From NCBI RefSeq assembly GCF_003633615.1, contig NZ_RBKU01000001.1, forward strand, positions 434,001-498,000: a stretch of DNA of 64,000 bases, in the 5' to 3' direction. Positions 17,747 to 26,929 of the stretch are shown here, piece after piece. The notes beneath the pieces are model-generated. The model was not told the DNA's origin, did no database searches, and saw nothing but the letters and a program-made list of their open reading frames with translations. Both the position numbers and the translations under genes were made by a program. Source of the stretch: Mucilaginibacter gracilis. Its GTDB lineage: Bacteria; Bacteroidota; Bacteroidia; Sphingobacteriales; Sphingobacteriaceae. Within the stretch, counting starts at the first letter, position 1; every line of letters begins with the position of its first letter.

Positions 17747-19858
17747 TTACGCGTTTGCAGCAGCTTTTTTGCCTTTGGCTTTAGCCACAACTTCTTCCTG
17801 TACGTTACGAGGTGCTTCGGCGTAGTGGTCAAACTCCATTGTTGAAGTTGCACGGCCCGAAGTAATGGTACGTAACTGAGTTACATAACCAAACATTTCG
17901 CTCAATGGTACGGTTGCTTTAATAACCTGTGCACCTGCGCGCGAATCCATACCTAACAGCTGGCCACGACGACGGTTCATATCACCGATAACATCCCCCA
18001 TGTTTTCTTCAGGGGTTAATATTTCGATTTTCATGATAGGCTCCAACAACATCGGTTTACATTTTGGTAAAGCTTCGCGGTAAGCGCCACGGGCACAGAT
18101 CTCGAAAGATAATGCATCCGAATCGACAGCGTGGAACGAACCATCTATCAAACGTACCTTCATGTTCACCAATGGGTAACCTGCCAATACACCGTTATCC
18201 ATAGCAGCTTTAAAGCCCTTTTCTACAGATGGGATAAACTCGCGGGGGATAGAACCACCAGATATTTCGTTAACAAATTGTAAACCAACTGTACCTTCGT
18301 CAGCAGGTGATATAATAACCTGGATATCGGCAAATTTACCACGACCACCGGTTTGTTTCTTGTATGTTTCGCGGTGTTGTGTTTGGCCTGTGATAGACTC
18401 TTTGTAAGATACCTGCGGAGCACCTTGGTTAACTTCAACCTTAAACTCACGTTTTAAACGATCCATGATGATATCTAAGTGAAGTTCGCCCATACCAGAT
18501 ATAATGGTTTGGCCGCTTTCTTCATCAGATGTTACGCGGAAAGTTGGATCTTCTTCAGATAATTTACCTAAAGCCATACCCAATTTATCAACATCAGCCT
18601 GAGTTTTAGGCTCGATAGCTAAACCGATAACCGGCTCAGGGAAATTCATCGACTCTAAAACGATAGGGTGTTTTTCATCACAAAGTGTATCACCTGTTTT
18701 AATATCCTTAAAGCCCACTACCGCAGCAATATCACCGGCACCTACATTAGGTATAGGGTTTTGCTTGTTAGCGTGCATTTGGAATATACGAGAGATACGT
18801 TCTTTATTTTCCGAACGCATGTTATATACATACGAACCGGCTTCTAAATTACCAGAGTAAACGCGGATAAAGCATAAACGACCAACAAACGGATCGGTTG
18901 CTATTTTAAACGCCAATGCTGCAAATGGCTCTTTTTCCGAAGGTTGACGGATAATTTCCTCGCCAGTATCTGGGTTGGTACCAACTATACCATCAACATC
19001 CATTGGCGATGGCAATAATTCCATCACGTAATCTAACATGGTTTGTACACCTTTATTTTTGAAAGATGAACCACATACCATAGGCACAATTTTAGCATCT
19101 AACACTGCTTTACGCAATGCATCTAAAATTTCGCGTTCGGTGATAGATTCCGGAGCTTCGAAGAATTTTTCCATCAGGCTCTCATCGTAATCGGCAACCG
19201 ATTCCAACAATTTTTCTCTCCATTCGGTAGCTTCTTCTATCATATCCTCAGGGATAGGCACTTCGGTAAAGGTCATCCCTTTATCATGCTCATTCCAAAC
19301 GATACCTCTCCAGTTAATCAAATCAACAACACCTTTAAAGCTTTCTTCGCTGCCAATTGGTAATTGCAATGGTACGGCGTTGCTGCCTAACATTGATTTT
19401 ACTTGCTTAACAACCTTTAAAAAATCGGCACCACTACGGTCCATCTTGTTAACAAAGCCTATACGGGCAACGTTATAGTTGTTAGCTAAGCGCCAGTTGG
19501 TTTCTGATTGTGGCTCAACACCATCAACCGCCGAAAACAAAAACACCAAACCATCCAATACACGCAGCGAGCGGTTTACCTCAACGGTAAAATCCACGTG
19601 GCCCGGTGTATCAATAATGTTGATGTGGTATTGTTGGCCGCGATATTTCCAGTTTACGGTTGTTGCAGCCGAAGTAATGGTGATACCACGCTCCTGCTCT
19701 TGCGCCATCCAGTCCATTGTTGCGGCACCTTCGTGTACCTCACCAATTTTGTGGCTAACACCCGAATAATATAATATACGCTCGGTAGTAGTTGTTTTAC
19801 CTGCATCAATGTGAGCAGCAATACCTATGTTCCTGGTGTACCTTAAGTCTCTTGACAT
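17747..19858 (-). CDS. fusA: Translation elongation factor G
   Basis: EF-G (703 residues) is the GTPase that drives translocation. The G1 loop [15 protein letters not shown], switch [10 protein letters not shown] and NKMD motif are present in the first 150 residues, followed by domain II, the [13 protein letters not shown] segment and domain IV with [11 protein letters not shown]. Length is normal. It is flanked by two unusually long spacers (121 bases to rpsG, 135 to rpsJ) carrying related palindromic simple sequence. No duplicated EF-G is in the window. Confidence 0.98.
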   Translation of the reverse strand: MSRDLRYTRNIGIAAHIDAGKTTTTERILYYSGVSHKIGEVHEGAATMDWMAQEQERGITITSAATTVNWKYRGQQYHINIIDTPGHVDFTVEVNRSLRVLDGLVFLFSAVDGVEPQSETNWRLANNYNVARIGFVNKMDRSGADFLKVVKQVKSMLGSNAVPLQLPIGSEESFKGVVDLINWRGIVWNEHDKGMTFTEVPIPEDMIEEATEWREKLLESVADYDESLMEKFFEAPESITEREILDALRKAVLDAKIVPMVCGSSFKNKGVQTMLDYVMELLPSPMDVDGIVGTNPDTGEEIIRQPSEKEPFAALAFKIATDPFVGRLCFIRVYSGNLEAGSYVYNMRSENKERISRIFQMHANKQNPIPNVGAGDIAAVVGFKDIKTGDTLCDEKHPIVLESMNFPEPVIGLAIEPKTQADVDKLGMALGKLSEEDPTFRVTSDEESGQTIISGMGELHLDIIMDRLKREFKVEVNQGAPQVSYKESITGQTQHRETYKKQTGGRGKFADIQVIISPADEGTVGLQFVNEISGGSIPREFIPSVEKGFKAAMDNGVLAGYPLVNMKVRLIDGSFHAVDSDALSFEICARGAYREALPKCKPMLLEPIMKIEILTPEENMGDVIGDMNRRRGQLLGMDSRAGAQVIKATVPLSEMFGYVTQLRTITSGRATSTMEFDHYAEAPRNVQEEVVAKAKGKKAAANA

Positions 19859-19861
19859 TTT

Positions 19862-19979
19862 ATTTTTGAATTATTGAATGATTGAATGATTGATTGGTAT
19901 TAATTATAAATGATTGATTGAATTACCTGTTTAAAAAAACTCAATAACTCAATCAATCAAAAATCAATAAATCAATAAT
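19862..19979. repeat. Imperfect palindrome of TTGAATGA/ATTGATT words in the rpsG-fusA spacer
   Basis: The left arm begins at about 19868 (AATTATTGAATGATTGAATG). The right arm, read as reverse complement from 19979, is AATTATTGATTTATTGATTT, sharing AATTATTGAWTKATTGAWT. The middle contains further copies of ATTGATTG. The whole spacer is simple-sequence-like. It is transcribed within the operon and has no terminator signature. Confidence 0.7.
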
Positions 19980-20447
19980 TTAGAAACGGAAATGAGAGAA
20001 CGCTTTGTTGGCTTCGGCCATTTTGTGCGTATCTTCTTTCTTCTTAACCGCAGCACCTTCGCCTTTTGCAGCGCTGATAATTTCTCCGGCTAATTTTTCC
20101 ATCATGGTTTTTTCGCCGCGTTTACGTGCGTAGCTAATTAACCATTTCATACCCAAAGCAATTTTACGCTCCGGACGTACTTCTGTTGGAACCTGGAAGT
20201 TTGCACCACCAACCCTACGGCTCTTAACCTCAACGGCAGGCATAATGTTGTTTAATGCTTTTTTCCATGTTTCTAATCCGCTATCGCTTGTTTTTTTCTC
20301 AACAAGTTCAACAGCATCATAAAATATAGAGTATGCGGTACTTTTCTTTCCGTCATACATCATATTATTTACAAACCTTGTAACCAAAGTATCATTGAAC
20401 TTTGGATCAGGAAGGATAATTCTCTTTTTTGGTTTCGACTTTCTCAT
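19980..20447 (-). CDS. rpsG: 30S ribosomal protein S7
   Basis: S7 (155 residues) organises the 3' domain of 16S rRNA and borders the E site. It opens [20 protein letters not shown] and has the conserved [20 protein letters not shown] and [18 protein letters not shown] segments. It starts 19 bases after rpsL. Confidence 0.98.
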   Translation of the reverse strand: MRKSKPKKRIILPDPKFNDTLVTRFVNNMMYDGKKSTAYSIFYDAVELVEKKTSDSGLETWKKALNNIMPAVEVKSRRVGGANFQVPTEVRPERKIALGMKWLISYARKRGEKTMMEKLAGEIISAAKGEGAAVKKKEDTHKMAEANKAFSHFRF

Positions 20448-20466
20448 TGCTTTCTATCCTCCTTAA

Positions 20467-20889
20467 TTATTTCTTCTTTTTAGCAGGAGCGCCCTTAGCA
20501 GGAGCTGCAACTTGTCCTGGTTTAGGACGTTTAGTACCGTATTTTGAACGACGTTGGTTACGACCTGCAACACCTGATGTATCTAAAGCACCACGGATGA
20601 TGTGGTAACGTACACCTGGTAAATCTTTAACACGGCCACCGCGAATTAACACGATAGAGTGCTCTTGCAAGTTGTGGCCTTCGCCAGGGATGTAAGCATT
20701 AACCTCTTTACCATTGGTTAAACGTACACGCGCAACTTTACGCATTGCTGAGTTTGGTTTTTTAGGGGTAGTGGTGTACACACGGGTGCACACGCCTCTT
20801 CGCTGTGGACAACTGTCCAACGCTGGCGACTTACTCTTGTCAACCATAGCTACTCTACCTTTTCTAACTAATTGCTGAATAGTAGGCAT
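20467..20889 (-). CDS. rpsL: 30S ribosomal protein S12
   Basis: S12 (140 residues) controls decoding accuracy. The [20 protein letters not shown] loop (with the lysine whose change gives streptomycin resistance elsewhere) and [14 protein letters not shown] look wild type. The C terminus carries a lysine/alanine-rich extension ([11 protein letters not shown]). It is the first gene of the operon, with a consensus promoter and a small leader hairpin directly upstream. Confidence 0.98.
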   Translation of the reverse strand: MPTIQQLVRKGRVAMVDKSKSPALDSCPQRRGVCTRVYTTTPKKPNSAMRKVARVRLTNGKEVNAYIPGEGHNLQEHSIVLIRGGRVKDLPGVRYHIIRGALDTSGVAGRNQRRSKYGTKRPKPGQVAAPAKGAPAKKKK

Positions 20890-20913
20890 TGTTCCTTTTT
20901 AATGTTTGTTTTT

Positions 20914-20930
20914 GTCCCACAATTTGGGAC
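20914..20930 (-). promoter_or_regulatory. Hairpin at the 5' end of the rpsL mRNA
   Basis: GTCCCA-CAATT-TGGGAC is a perfect 6-bp stem with a 5-base loop immediately downstream of the -7 element, so it lies at or very near the start of the transcript and 25 bases upstream of the rpsL ATG. It could protect the 5' end, or it could be an operator on DNA. Confidence 0.55.
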
Positions 20931-20932
20931 TG

Positions 20933-20964
20933 CAAAGGTAGGAAGTTATTTTTTGATATTCAAG
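20933..20964 (-). promoter_or_regulatory. Promoter of the rpsL-rpsG-fusA-rpsJ operon
   Basis: On the minus strand CTTG (20961-20964), exactly 20 bp of spacer and TACCTTTG (20933-20940) fit the Bacteroidota -33/-7 consensus. The transcript should begin about 35-40 bases before the rpsL start. Confidence 0.82.
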
Positions 20965-21124
20965 CGGTTGAGAGAAATAATTTTGAGATAAGCATCGCAA
21001 ATAACAAACATGCATCCGTTACCCTCAAATATTTTTCAACACCAATTTACGGTAAACGCCAATAAGCGTAGCCACTCTTCTTTCTTATTAAATTAAAATT
21101 CAACTAATAATTTGGCGGGTGCTA

Positions 21125-21592
21125 TTAAATGCGAATAAAAGTTAGCGTTTTGCCAATAAACTTAAAGTGCCAGTAGCCCGTTACTTTAAGCTCGCCCTTT
21201 TTAGTAATATAGGCCGATGCATCCCAGTGGTGGCCGTGCAAGGCATCATAAATAACTCCGTTTTCCCACGAATTACTGGCCGGCTTATAACTCAGCTTTT
21301 GCAATATGCTTGAGCCTAAAATTTTTTGCGTCCGCATTTTGGGGTCGGGGTTATCAAGGTCCAAACGGGTTTCCATTGGGCGGCTTTTGTCGTCATCATC
21401 ATTAAACCAAATTATTTTGGCCCTAAATTCTTGTCCTTCTCTGTAAATTTCAACCTTTAAATTTTTTTGTACAATCATCCACCTGCCGCAAATATGGTCG
21501 GAAGGCAAAGCCGGAACGCTTTGGGCACATACACCACTAGCTATACCCATGAAAAACATGGTTATTATAACATAGCCCCAATTTTTACGCAT
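21125..21592 (-). CDS. Secreted DUF2147-type protein
   Basis: A 155-residue protein from the ATG at 21592 (MRKNWGYVIITMFFMGIASG, signal peptide); another ATG three codons upstream at 21601 is also possible. After cleavage near Ala-Gln, the mature part has the DUF2147 pattern: GRWMIVQKNLKVEIYREGQEF, an aspartate-rich turn, ILGSSILQKL, the NGVIYDALHGHHWDA box and a YWHFKFIGKTLTFIRI ending. The function of this periplasmic family is unknown. Orientation and spacing suggest a single-gene unit. Confidence 0.75.
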   Translation of the reverse strand: MRKNWGYVIITMFFMGIASGVCAQSVPALPSDHICGRWMIVQKNLKVEIYREGQEFRAKIIWFNDDDDKSRPMETRLDLDNPDPKMRTQKILGSSILQKLSYKPASNSWENGVIYDALHGHHWDASAYITKKGELKVTGYWHFKFIGKTLTFIRI

Positions 21593-21672
21593 AACTACCA
21601 TTGTGATGATAATACTTGTTCAATAACAGTTTAAAAATTAAAAGAGTTTTATTAATGGGTACCCTAAACCAA

Positions 21673-21948
21673 CTAATTTATTTGCAGCAGTCCCTTCAAT
21701 TGAGCCAAGGCAATAGTACCTATATGTTGCCCCTTCACTTCAACGGCAATACTATCATCGTTTTTATACAATTGCAGCCGTCCTTTAAAAACATGGGCCT
21801 CGGGCCCGGCAATAAATTTGGTAAGGTTCTGCAAAGTTTCTTTTCGGCAAACCCACTCATCATCCCCATTAAAAACAATAAGCCTTACCCCATTAGTTAA
21901 ATGAGGTTCAAAACCTAAAGAATAGTTATGGTTGAGTTTTAATTGCAT
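21673..21948 (-). CDS. Small hypothetical protein (91 residues)
   Basis: Starting at the ATG at 21948 (MQLKLNHNYSLGFEPHLTNG) this gives a compact, mixed-charge soluble protein with no signal, membrane segment or family I recognise. The amino-acid mix (GDDEWVCRKETLQNLTKFIA) looks like real coding sequence. It follows the carboxypeptidase-regulatory-domain gene on the same strand by 42 bases and may be its partner. No competing frame is convincing on the other strand. Confidence 0.5.
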   Translation of the reverse strand: MQLKLNHNYSLGFEPHLTNGVRLIVFNGDDEWVCRKETLQNLTKFIAGPEAHVFKGRLQLYKNDDSIAVEVKGQHIGTIALAQLKGLLQIN

Positions 21949-21990
21949 CTTGCTCACTAATATAACGTTAAAATTAAATAACAACAATAA

Positions 21991-22671
21991 TTAGTTGTTA
22001 TTTAGTTGGGGCAGGCCGCGTTTATCGGCCGGTAACAACTTAAATTTTTTGTAACAATCGTTAATATAAACGGTTAAAGTTTGCTGCGAACTGTTTTTTG
22101 CAAAAGCTAACGACGGGCGATACATGCTCATAAAATTTTCCAGGTCGCGCCCCTTTAACGGCACAATGCTGCTTACCAGCACCGGGGTAAATATGGCGTC
22201 AACCTGCCTTTGCTCTGCTTCAACTTTAAAATAGCGTTTTAAACGCCTTGCATCACGCGATTCTTTCCCAAATATACGCGATGGCGATAACGCGAATTTG
22301 CTTTTTTCGTAAACTTCCGGGTACTCTGCTTCGGGGTTAAATGCCGCTTTACTATCGGCAATGGTAACGGTTTGCAATGTAATGCCGGCCCGTTTTAGCT
22401 CAATATGCTTAGGCTTAAAATCGATAACAAACAAGGTGTCTGATACGTAGCCCGGTAACGATAAGATGAGCGTATGGTTAAGTGCCGTGCGGATGTAAAA
22501 ATTACCACTTTTATCTGTCAGTGCAACCTGCCTGCTGCCCACCTCGCGGATAAAAACATTTTCGAGGCGAATATTACTGCCGCCTTCAACAACGGAGCCG
22601 GTTAACGTTTGTGCGCTGGCTGCCACGGATATAAAAAGCAAAGTGATTATAATAAGGGATCTGATTTTCAT
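21991..22671 (-). CDS. Secreted carboxypeptidase-regulatory-like domain protein
   Basis: This 226-residue protein has a signal peptide (MKIRSLIIITLLFISVAASA). Residues about 22-95 form the beta-sandwich found at the N terminus of SusC-like proteins (LTGSVVEGGSNIRLENVFIR, then TDKSGNFYIR and LPGYVSDTLFV). The C-terminal half is charged and helical, typical of small Bacteroidota surface or periplasmic proteins of unknown role. No catalytic peptidase residues are expected in this domain, so it is not a carboxypeptidase. Confidence 0.75.
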   Translation of the reverse strand: MKIRSLIIITLLFISVAASAQTLTGSVVEGGSNIRLENVFIREVGSRQVALTDKSGNFYIRTALNHTLILSLPGYVSDTLFVIDFKPKHIELKRAGITLQTVTIADSKAAFNPEAEYPEVYEKSKFALSPSRIFGKESRDARRLKRYFKVEAEQRQVDAIFTPVLVSSIVPLKGRDLENFMSMYRPSLAFAKNSSQQTLTVYINDCYKKFKLLPADKRGLPQLNNN

Positions 22672-22749
22672 GATTGTATATGGTATAGTTATAGTAACTG
22701 GTTAAACATGGTAAAGTTTTAAATTTAACATCACAAACGGCCATAAAAA

Positions 22750-22775
22750 AAGCCTCCTGATAACTCGGGAGGCTT
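22750..22775 (-). terminator. Terminator of rplY
   Basis: The arms AAGCCTCC (22750-22757) and GGAGGCTT (22768-22775) form an 8-bp stem with a 10-base loop. On the minus strand it is followed by TTTTTTT (complement of 22744-22750), and on the plus strand by CTTTTTATTTT, so it may work in both directions. It lies 20 bases beyond the rplY stop. Confidence 0.9.
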
Positions 22776-22795
22776 CTTTTTATTTTAGCAGGTAA

Positions 22796-23380
22796 TTATT
22801 TTTTACCCGAAGCAGCTTCTTGTTCTGCCTGACGTAGTGCACGTGAGGTAGTTACAGAAACAATAGTATCTTCCATTGCATTGGTGATAACTAATTTTTC
22901 CAATTTCAAATCGCTAACACGTACCGATTTACCTACCTCTAAAGTAGCGATGCTAACGTCGATATTATCGATGTGGTCGCCAGGTAAAGCCTTGATACGT
23001 AGTTTACGCAATTTTTGAACTAATTTACCACCGGTTTTAACACCAGGAGAAGTTCCGGTTAAACGGATTGGAATTTCAATGGTAACCGCTTTTTTAGCAT
23101 CAAGCTCCAAAAAGTCAACATGGATAATTTCCTCTGTTAACGGATGGAATTGAATGTCTTTAATAATGGCTTGTGCTTTTGTACCTGGAATATCCAGATC
23201 GATGAAATGAACAACGGGTGTGTAAACAACCGGTTTCAAATCAGCTACGGACACCGCGAAGTGGGTTTGTGTTGCCCCACCATACAAAACTGCAGGCACT
23301 TTGCCTTCGTAACGCAGCTCTTTGGCGTCTCTTTTCCCTACGTTCTCTCTTAGAGAACCGCTAATAGTAATTGATTTCAT
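22796..23380 (-). CDS. rplY: 50S ribosomal protein L25 (general stress protein CTC form)
   Basis: This 194-residue protein has the two-domain CTC/TL5 layout. The N-terminal L25 domain (about 1-90; MKSITISGSLRENVGKRDAK and KVPAVLYGG) binds 5S rRNA, and the C-terminal beta domain follows (RLTGTSPGVKTGGKLVQKLR). E. coli has only the short form. It lies downstream of prs on the same strand with a 189-base palindromic spacer; L25-prs neighbourhood is common in bacteria. A terminator follows. Confidence 0.96.
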   Translation of the reverse strand: MKSITISGSLRENVGKRDAKELRYEGKVPAVLYGGATQTHFAVSVADLKPVVYTPVVHFIDLDIPGTKAQAIIKDIQFHPLTEEIIHVDFLELDAKKAVTIEIPIRLTGTSPGVKTGGKLVQKLRKLRIKALPGDHIDNIDVSIATLEVGKSVRVSDLKLEKLVITNAMEDTIVSVTTSRALRQAEQEAASGKK

Positions 23381-23416
23381 TGTATTTATTATTTTATTGT
23401 TTGTTCATGGATTGCT

Positions 23417-23560
23417 GGTTCATAGTTGATAGTTCATTGTTCATGGCACCTATCGTTCATTACCTATACAATCCATTTTTTTATCTTCAAATTCAAAAAG
23501 ACCATCATCTATTGAATTATATATCTCTCTTTTATGCCAATGAACCATCAACTATGATCC
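23417..23560. repeat. Imperfect 23-base inverted repeat in the prs-rplY spacer
   Basis: The arms 23417-23439 (GGTTCATAGTTGATAGTTCA...) and 23538-23560 agree at 21 of 23 positions in reverse complement and are about 98 bases apart. Extra GTTCATGG-type words extend the similarity on the left side. It is the same kind of structure as the palindromes in the ribosomal spacers, with different words. Confidence 0.8.
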
Positions 23561-23569
23561 ATCAACCAT

Positions 23570-24514
23570 TTAATCCACCCTAAACAAGTCGCTTATCGAT
23601 CCGTGTTCGTTCACATTGGCAATTGCCTTGGCAAACAATTCGGCGGTTGATAGTACACGTATTTTGCTGCTTTGATGTTTTAACTCAATGGTATCAGTTA
23701 CAATCAATTCGGTTAAAACCGAGTTTTCAATGGTTTCGTAAGCCTTGCCTGATAGTACAGGGTGTGTACAAACCGCTCTTACACTGCGGGCGCCACGCTC
23801 CATAATTAAGCCTGCTGCTTTTGCTAATGTACCTGCGGTATCGCAAATGTCATCAATCAAAACAATATCCTGGTCGGTTACATCACCTATAACCGTCATA
23901 GATTCTATTTCGTTGGCGCGTTTACGGCGCTTATCGCAAATAACCACTTCGGCGTTAAAAAACTTAGCAAAACCACGTGCCCGGTACGAGCCGCCCATAT
24001 CCGGCGAAGCTATGGTTAAGTTACCTAAGCCGAGGCTTTTTATATAAGGCACAAATATTACTGATGCGTCCAAATGGTCTACCGGAATATCAAAAAAACC
24101 TTGTATCTGTGCGGCATGTAGGTCCATGGTCATAATGCGGTTAATGCCCGCCGCTACCAACAAATTAGCCACCAGTTTTGAACCAATGGCTACACGGGGT
24201 TTGTCTTTCCTGTCCTGACGGGCCAACCCAAAATAAGGTATAACTGCCGTTACATAATGTGCCGATGCCCTGCGTGCAGCATCAATCAGCATTAAAAGCT
24301 CCATTAAATTATCACTTGGCGGATTGGTGCTTTGTATTAAAAAAACATCCGACCCTCTAACCGATTCGTTAAAGTAAGGCTGAAATTCGCCATCGCTAAA
24401 ACGAGATACAATTACATCTCCCAAGTCTCGCCCATACGCTTCTGCAATTTTAACCGACAGTGTTTTTGTTGCCGAACCTGAGAAAAGTTTAACAGGGTTG
24501 AATTGTAAAGGCAT
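23570..24514 (-). CDS. prs: Ribose-phosphate pyrophosphokinase
   Basis: This 314-residue cytosolic enzyme makes PRPP from ribose 5-phosphate and ATP for purine, pyrimidine, His, Trp and NAD synthesis. Visible motifs are the flexible-loop region FGLARQDRKDKPRVAI, the divalent-metal motif MDLHAAQIQGFFDIPVDHL and the PRPP loop VLIDDICDTAGTLAKAA. It lies between tRNA-Gln upstream and rplY downstream. Length and motifs are ordinary. Confidence 0.97.
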   Translation of the reverse strand: MPLQFNPVKLFSGSATKTLSVKIAEAYGRDLGDVIVSRFSDGEFQPYFNESVRGSDVFLIQSTNPPSDNLMELLMLIDAARRASAHYVTAVIPYFGLARQDRKDKPRVAIGSKLVANLLVAAGINRIMTMDLHAAQIQGFFDIPVDHLDASVIFVPYIKSLGLGNLTIASPDMGGSYRARGFAKFFNAEVVICDKRRKRANEIESMTVIGDVTDQDIVLIDDICDTAGTLAKAAGLIMERGARSVRAVCTHPVLSGKAYETIENSVLTELIVTDTIELKHQSSKIRVLSTAELFAKAIANVNEHGSISDLFRVD

Positions 24515-24520
24515 GGCAAA

Positions 24521-24608
24521 TTTTAGGATTTCGAAACTACAATTTCGGATTTGAAACTCATTAAAATAAAAAAAATCGGATCCGAAATCGAAACTCCGAA
24601 ATCCGAAT
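24521..24608. repeat. Imperfect palindrome between tRNA-Gln and prs
   Basis: GGATTTCGAAAC...ATTTCGGATTTG on the left and its near reverse complement on the right (ending at about 24608, GGATTTCGGAGTTTCGATTT when reversed) share GGATTTCG and ATTTCGGAT blocks in the same order. It fills the whole spacer and has no T-run terminator shape on the transcribed strand. Confidence 0.65.
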
Positions 24609-24616
24609 TTTTTATG

Positions 24617-24687
24617 TTGCCCGACCAGGATTCGAACCTAGACAAACGGTACCAAAAACCGTCGTACTACCATTATACTATCAGGCA
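24617..24687 (-). tRNA. tRNA-Gln (anticodon UUG)
   Basis: The minus strand folds as a cloverleaf of 71 bases. The acceptor stem is TGCCTGA/TCGGGCA with discriminator A, the anticodon arm is ACGGT-TTTTGGT-ACCGT with anticodon TTG, and the T arm is CTAGG-TTCGAAT-CCTGG. CCA is not encoded (the next bases are CAT). A promoter lies 38 bases upstream. It is probably transcribed together with prs. Confidence 0.95.
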
Positions 24688-24724
24688 ATCTCTTTCGGTT
24701 ACTTATCGTTTCCGAAATGGAATG

Positions 24725-24754
24725 CAAATATAGGATGATATTTTTAAAGTCAAA
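24725..24754 (-). promoter_or_regulatory. Promoter of tRNA-Gln (and possibly prs-rplY)
   Basis: On the minus strand TTTG (24751-24754), 18 bp of spacer and TATATTTG (24725-24732) match the Bacteroidota consensus closely. The predicted start lies about 30 bases before the mature tRNA. Confidence 0.75.
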
Positions 24755-24777
24755 AGCATTTTTTAAATTTTATCTGC

Positions 24778-25734
24778 TTAATTATCTAAAACCACCCCCA
24801 TCGAGCAAAATTTCTCAATACGCTCACTCACCAATTCCTCGGCTGTTTTTTCTTTTAGTGCCTTCAGGTCTTTAATAAGCTGTTTTTTTAACGTTGCAGC
24901 CATAGTAGCCGGGTCTTGGTGTGCGCCTCCTAAAGGCTCCTTAATTACACCGTCAATCAGTTTATTTTTTAGCATATCTACCGATGTAAGCTTTAACACC
25001 TCGGCTGCCTTCTCTTTATTTTCCCATGTTTTCCATAAAATGGTTGAGCAATTTTCCGGAGAGATAACGGAGTACCACGAGTTTTCAAGCATCAGCACCC
25101 TATCGCCAATACCAATACCTAACGCTCCACCAGATGCTCCTTCGCCTATAACAACACAAATTACAGGCACCTTCAGTATCGACATTTCCAGCAGGTTGCG
25201 CGCAATGGCTTCACCTTGCCCCCGTTCTTCGGCTTCAAGGCCCGGAAAAGCTCCAGGTGTGTCTATCAAAGTTACTACGGGTTTATTAAACTTTTCGGCT
25301 ATACGCATCAGCCTTAACGCCTTGCGGTATCCTTCGGGGTTAGCCATACCAAAATTACGGTATTGCCTCATTTTGGTGTTAATACCCTTTTGGTGACCAA
25401 TAAACATTACAGTTTGTCCGTTCAAGGTTCCAAAACCACCCACAATAGCTTTATCATCACCCACGGTGCGGTCGCCGTGCATTTCAATAAAATCATCACA
25501 CATCAGCTCAATATACTGTAAAGTATAAGGGCGCTCAGGGTGGCGCGAAATTTGTACACGCTGCCAGCCGGTTAAATGAGTAAATATTTGTTTTTTGGTG
25601 GTTTCAAATTTCTCGTCAAGTTCGGCCAACGTTGCCGACATATCCACCTTGGTTTTTTCTTCAACTTGCCTTACCTTTTCCATTTGCAATTGCAAATCGG
25701 CAAGGGGCTTTTCAAAATCAAATGTAATTTTCAT
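24778..25734 (-). CDS. accA: Acetyl-CoA carboxylase carboxyltransferase subunit alpha
   Basis: This 318-residue protein starts at the ATG at 25734 ([20 protein letters not shown]); a TTG three codons upstream is less likely. With AccD it transfers CO2 from carboxybiotin to acetyl-CoA, giving malonyl-CoA for fatty-acid synthesis. The family blocks are clear: [20 protein letters not shown], the FVEMHGDR-like [35 protein letters not shown] and the oxyanion region [17 protein letters not shown]. accD is not in the window. TACTTTTG at about 25818-25825 is a possible -7 box, without a convincing -33. Confidence 0.97.
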   Translation of the reverse strand: MKITFDFEKPLADLQLQMEKVRQVEEKTKVDMSATLAELDEKFETTKKQIFTHLTGWQRVQISRHPERPYTLQYIELMCDDFIEMHGDRTVGDDKAIVGGFGTLNGQTVMFIGHQKGINTKMRQYRNFGMANPEGYRKALRLMRIAEKFNKPVVTLIDTPGAFPGLEAEERGQGEAIARNLLEMSILKVPVICVVIGEGASGGALGIGIGDRVLMLENSWYSVISPENCSTILWKTWENKEKAAEVLKLTSVDMLKNKLIDGVIKEPLGGAHQDPATMAATLKKQLIKDLKALKEKTAEELVSERIEKFCSMGVVLDN

Positions 25735-25861
25735 CAGAATCAATTAGTTTTTTTATTGTGATGAACATCATTTAAGCTCATACTACCTGTTTTGTATAGC
25801 TTATAAAGGCTCAACGCACTCATAAAGCCAGCAAAAGTAATTAATTCAATCGGTATATTAC

Positions 25862-26365
25862 CTAACGTTCAATTTTCTGTAACTGCTGGTATTTACTTTG
25901 CTGCCCGGTGCTTAAAACAGCTAATACTTTAATATATGCCTGTAAAATGGCATTGCGCATTTCGCCCTGGTATAAACCAAAGCGGTTGGTGTAAAAAATC
26001 AAACTACCGTCGTCTACCTTTTTTGTACGGAAAAGCTCATCAAGGGCATGCTCGTTTTTTAATATATACTCGCCCATTTCTTTCATTTTACGTTTAAGCT
26101 CATTATTAATGGTTGTAACCTCTTTAACTTGCCCGGCGTTAAGCATCAATTCTTTTTTAAGGTTCAACGTTTTCTGAGGGTCGGGATAGCCGTTTAGTTC
26201 GGCAACGGCGGCCATATTGCTAAGGTCTACACCGTCAATATAAGCCTTAAATTGGGTATAGCTAATGGTTTTTAAAGGGGATACCTTGCCGCTATCCGCA
26301 CTGGTTTGCGCAAAAAGTTTATTGGTTAAAAATAGTAAACAAACAAATAGTACAAATTTATCCAT
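25862..26365 (-). CDS. Exported Spy/CpxP-like helical protein
   Basis: This 167-residue protein has a signal peptide (MDKFVLFVCLLFLTNKLFAQ). The mature part is helical: PQKTLNLKKELMLNAGQVKE resembles the LTxxQ-type helix of Spy/CpxP periplasmic proteins, followed by IINNELKRKM-like and DELFRTKKVD helices and a glutamine-rich end (VLSTGQQSKYQQLQKIER). Members act as envelope-stress chaperones or sensors; the family assignment here is tentative. It is alone on its strand, divergent from the receiver gene. Confidence 0.6.
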   Translation of the reverse strand: MDKFVLFVCLLFLTNKLFAQTSADSGKVSPLKTISYTQFKAYIDGVDLSNMAAVAELNGYPDPQKTLNLKKELMLNAGQVKEVTTINNELKRKMKEMGEYILKNEHALDELFRTKKVDDGSLIFYTNRFGLYQGEMRNAILQAYIKVLAVLSTGQQSKYQQLQKIER

Positions 26366-26495
26366 ATCGTGTATATATGAGTTTGCAAAGTTAACAGATA
26401 AAGGTTTATCATGGTTTTATAAATTAAACCTTACACCAATAAGCATCATGATTATTGGCACAAATATTGCCTAACCATAAACAAATGTGGAAATT

Positions 26496-26867
26496 ATGTG
26501 CAAAAGGATATTGGTGATTGACGATGATTTAGCCATATTAGGTGCTTTACGCGACGTATTAGAATATAACGGGTACGAAGTGAACACCACCCCGAGAGGT
26601 GATAAAATTTTTGAGTACATTGACAACTACCGTCCCGACTTGATTTTGCTTGACGTAATGCTTGCAGATATGGACGGGCGAGAGATATGCCATGCCATAA
26701 AACAAAGGGAAGAAACTTACATCTGCAACATACCGGTTATCTTAATTTCGGCAACGCATAACCTGGTTGATTGCATGTCGCAAAAAAACGGACCCGATGA
26801 TTTTTTAGCCAAACCTTTTGATGTTACCAGTTTGCTAAACAAAATTGAGCACCAATTTGCAGCATAA
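26496..26867 (+). CDS. Single-domain response regulator (CheY-like receiver)
   Basis: This 123-residue protein starts at the ATG at 26496 (MCKRILVIDDDLAILGALRD); a GTG three codons upstream is also in frame. The acidic pocket (Asp9-Asp10), phospho-acceptor Asp53 (LILLDVMLADMDG), the Ser/Thr position in VILISA and Lys in FLAKPFD are all present. There is no output domain, so it must act by protein contact. No kinase is adjacent, although four sensor kinases are elsewhere in the window. Confidence 0.9.
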   Translation: MCKRILVIDDDLAILGALRDVLEYNGYEVNTTPRGDKIFEYIDNYRPDLILLDVMLADMDGREICHAIKQREETYICNIPVILISATHNLVDCMSQKNGPDDFLAKPFDVTSLLNKIEHQFAA

Positions 26868-26929
26868 AATTTAACCTAATATTAACGTTAGTAATAGTAA
26901 CATTGCTGAATATTAGCCTTGATACTATC

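Noticed and set aside
21991..22671. The protein as an active carboxypeptidase
   Set aside because: Only the regulatory beta-sandwich is present; no zinc-peptidase motif is found.
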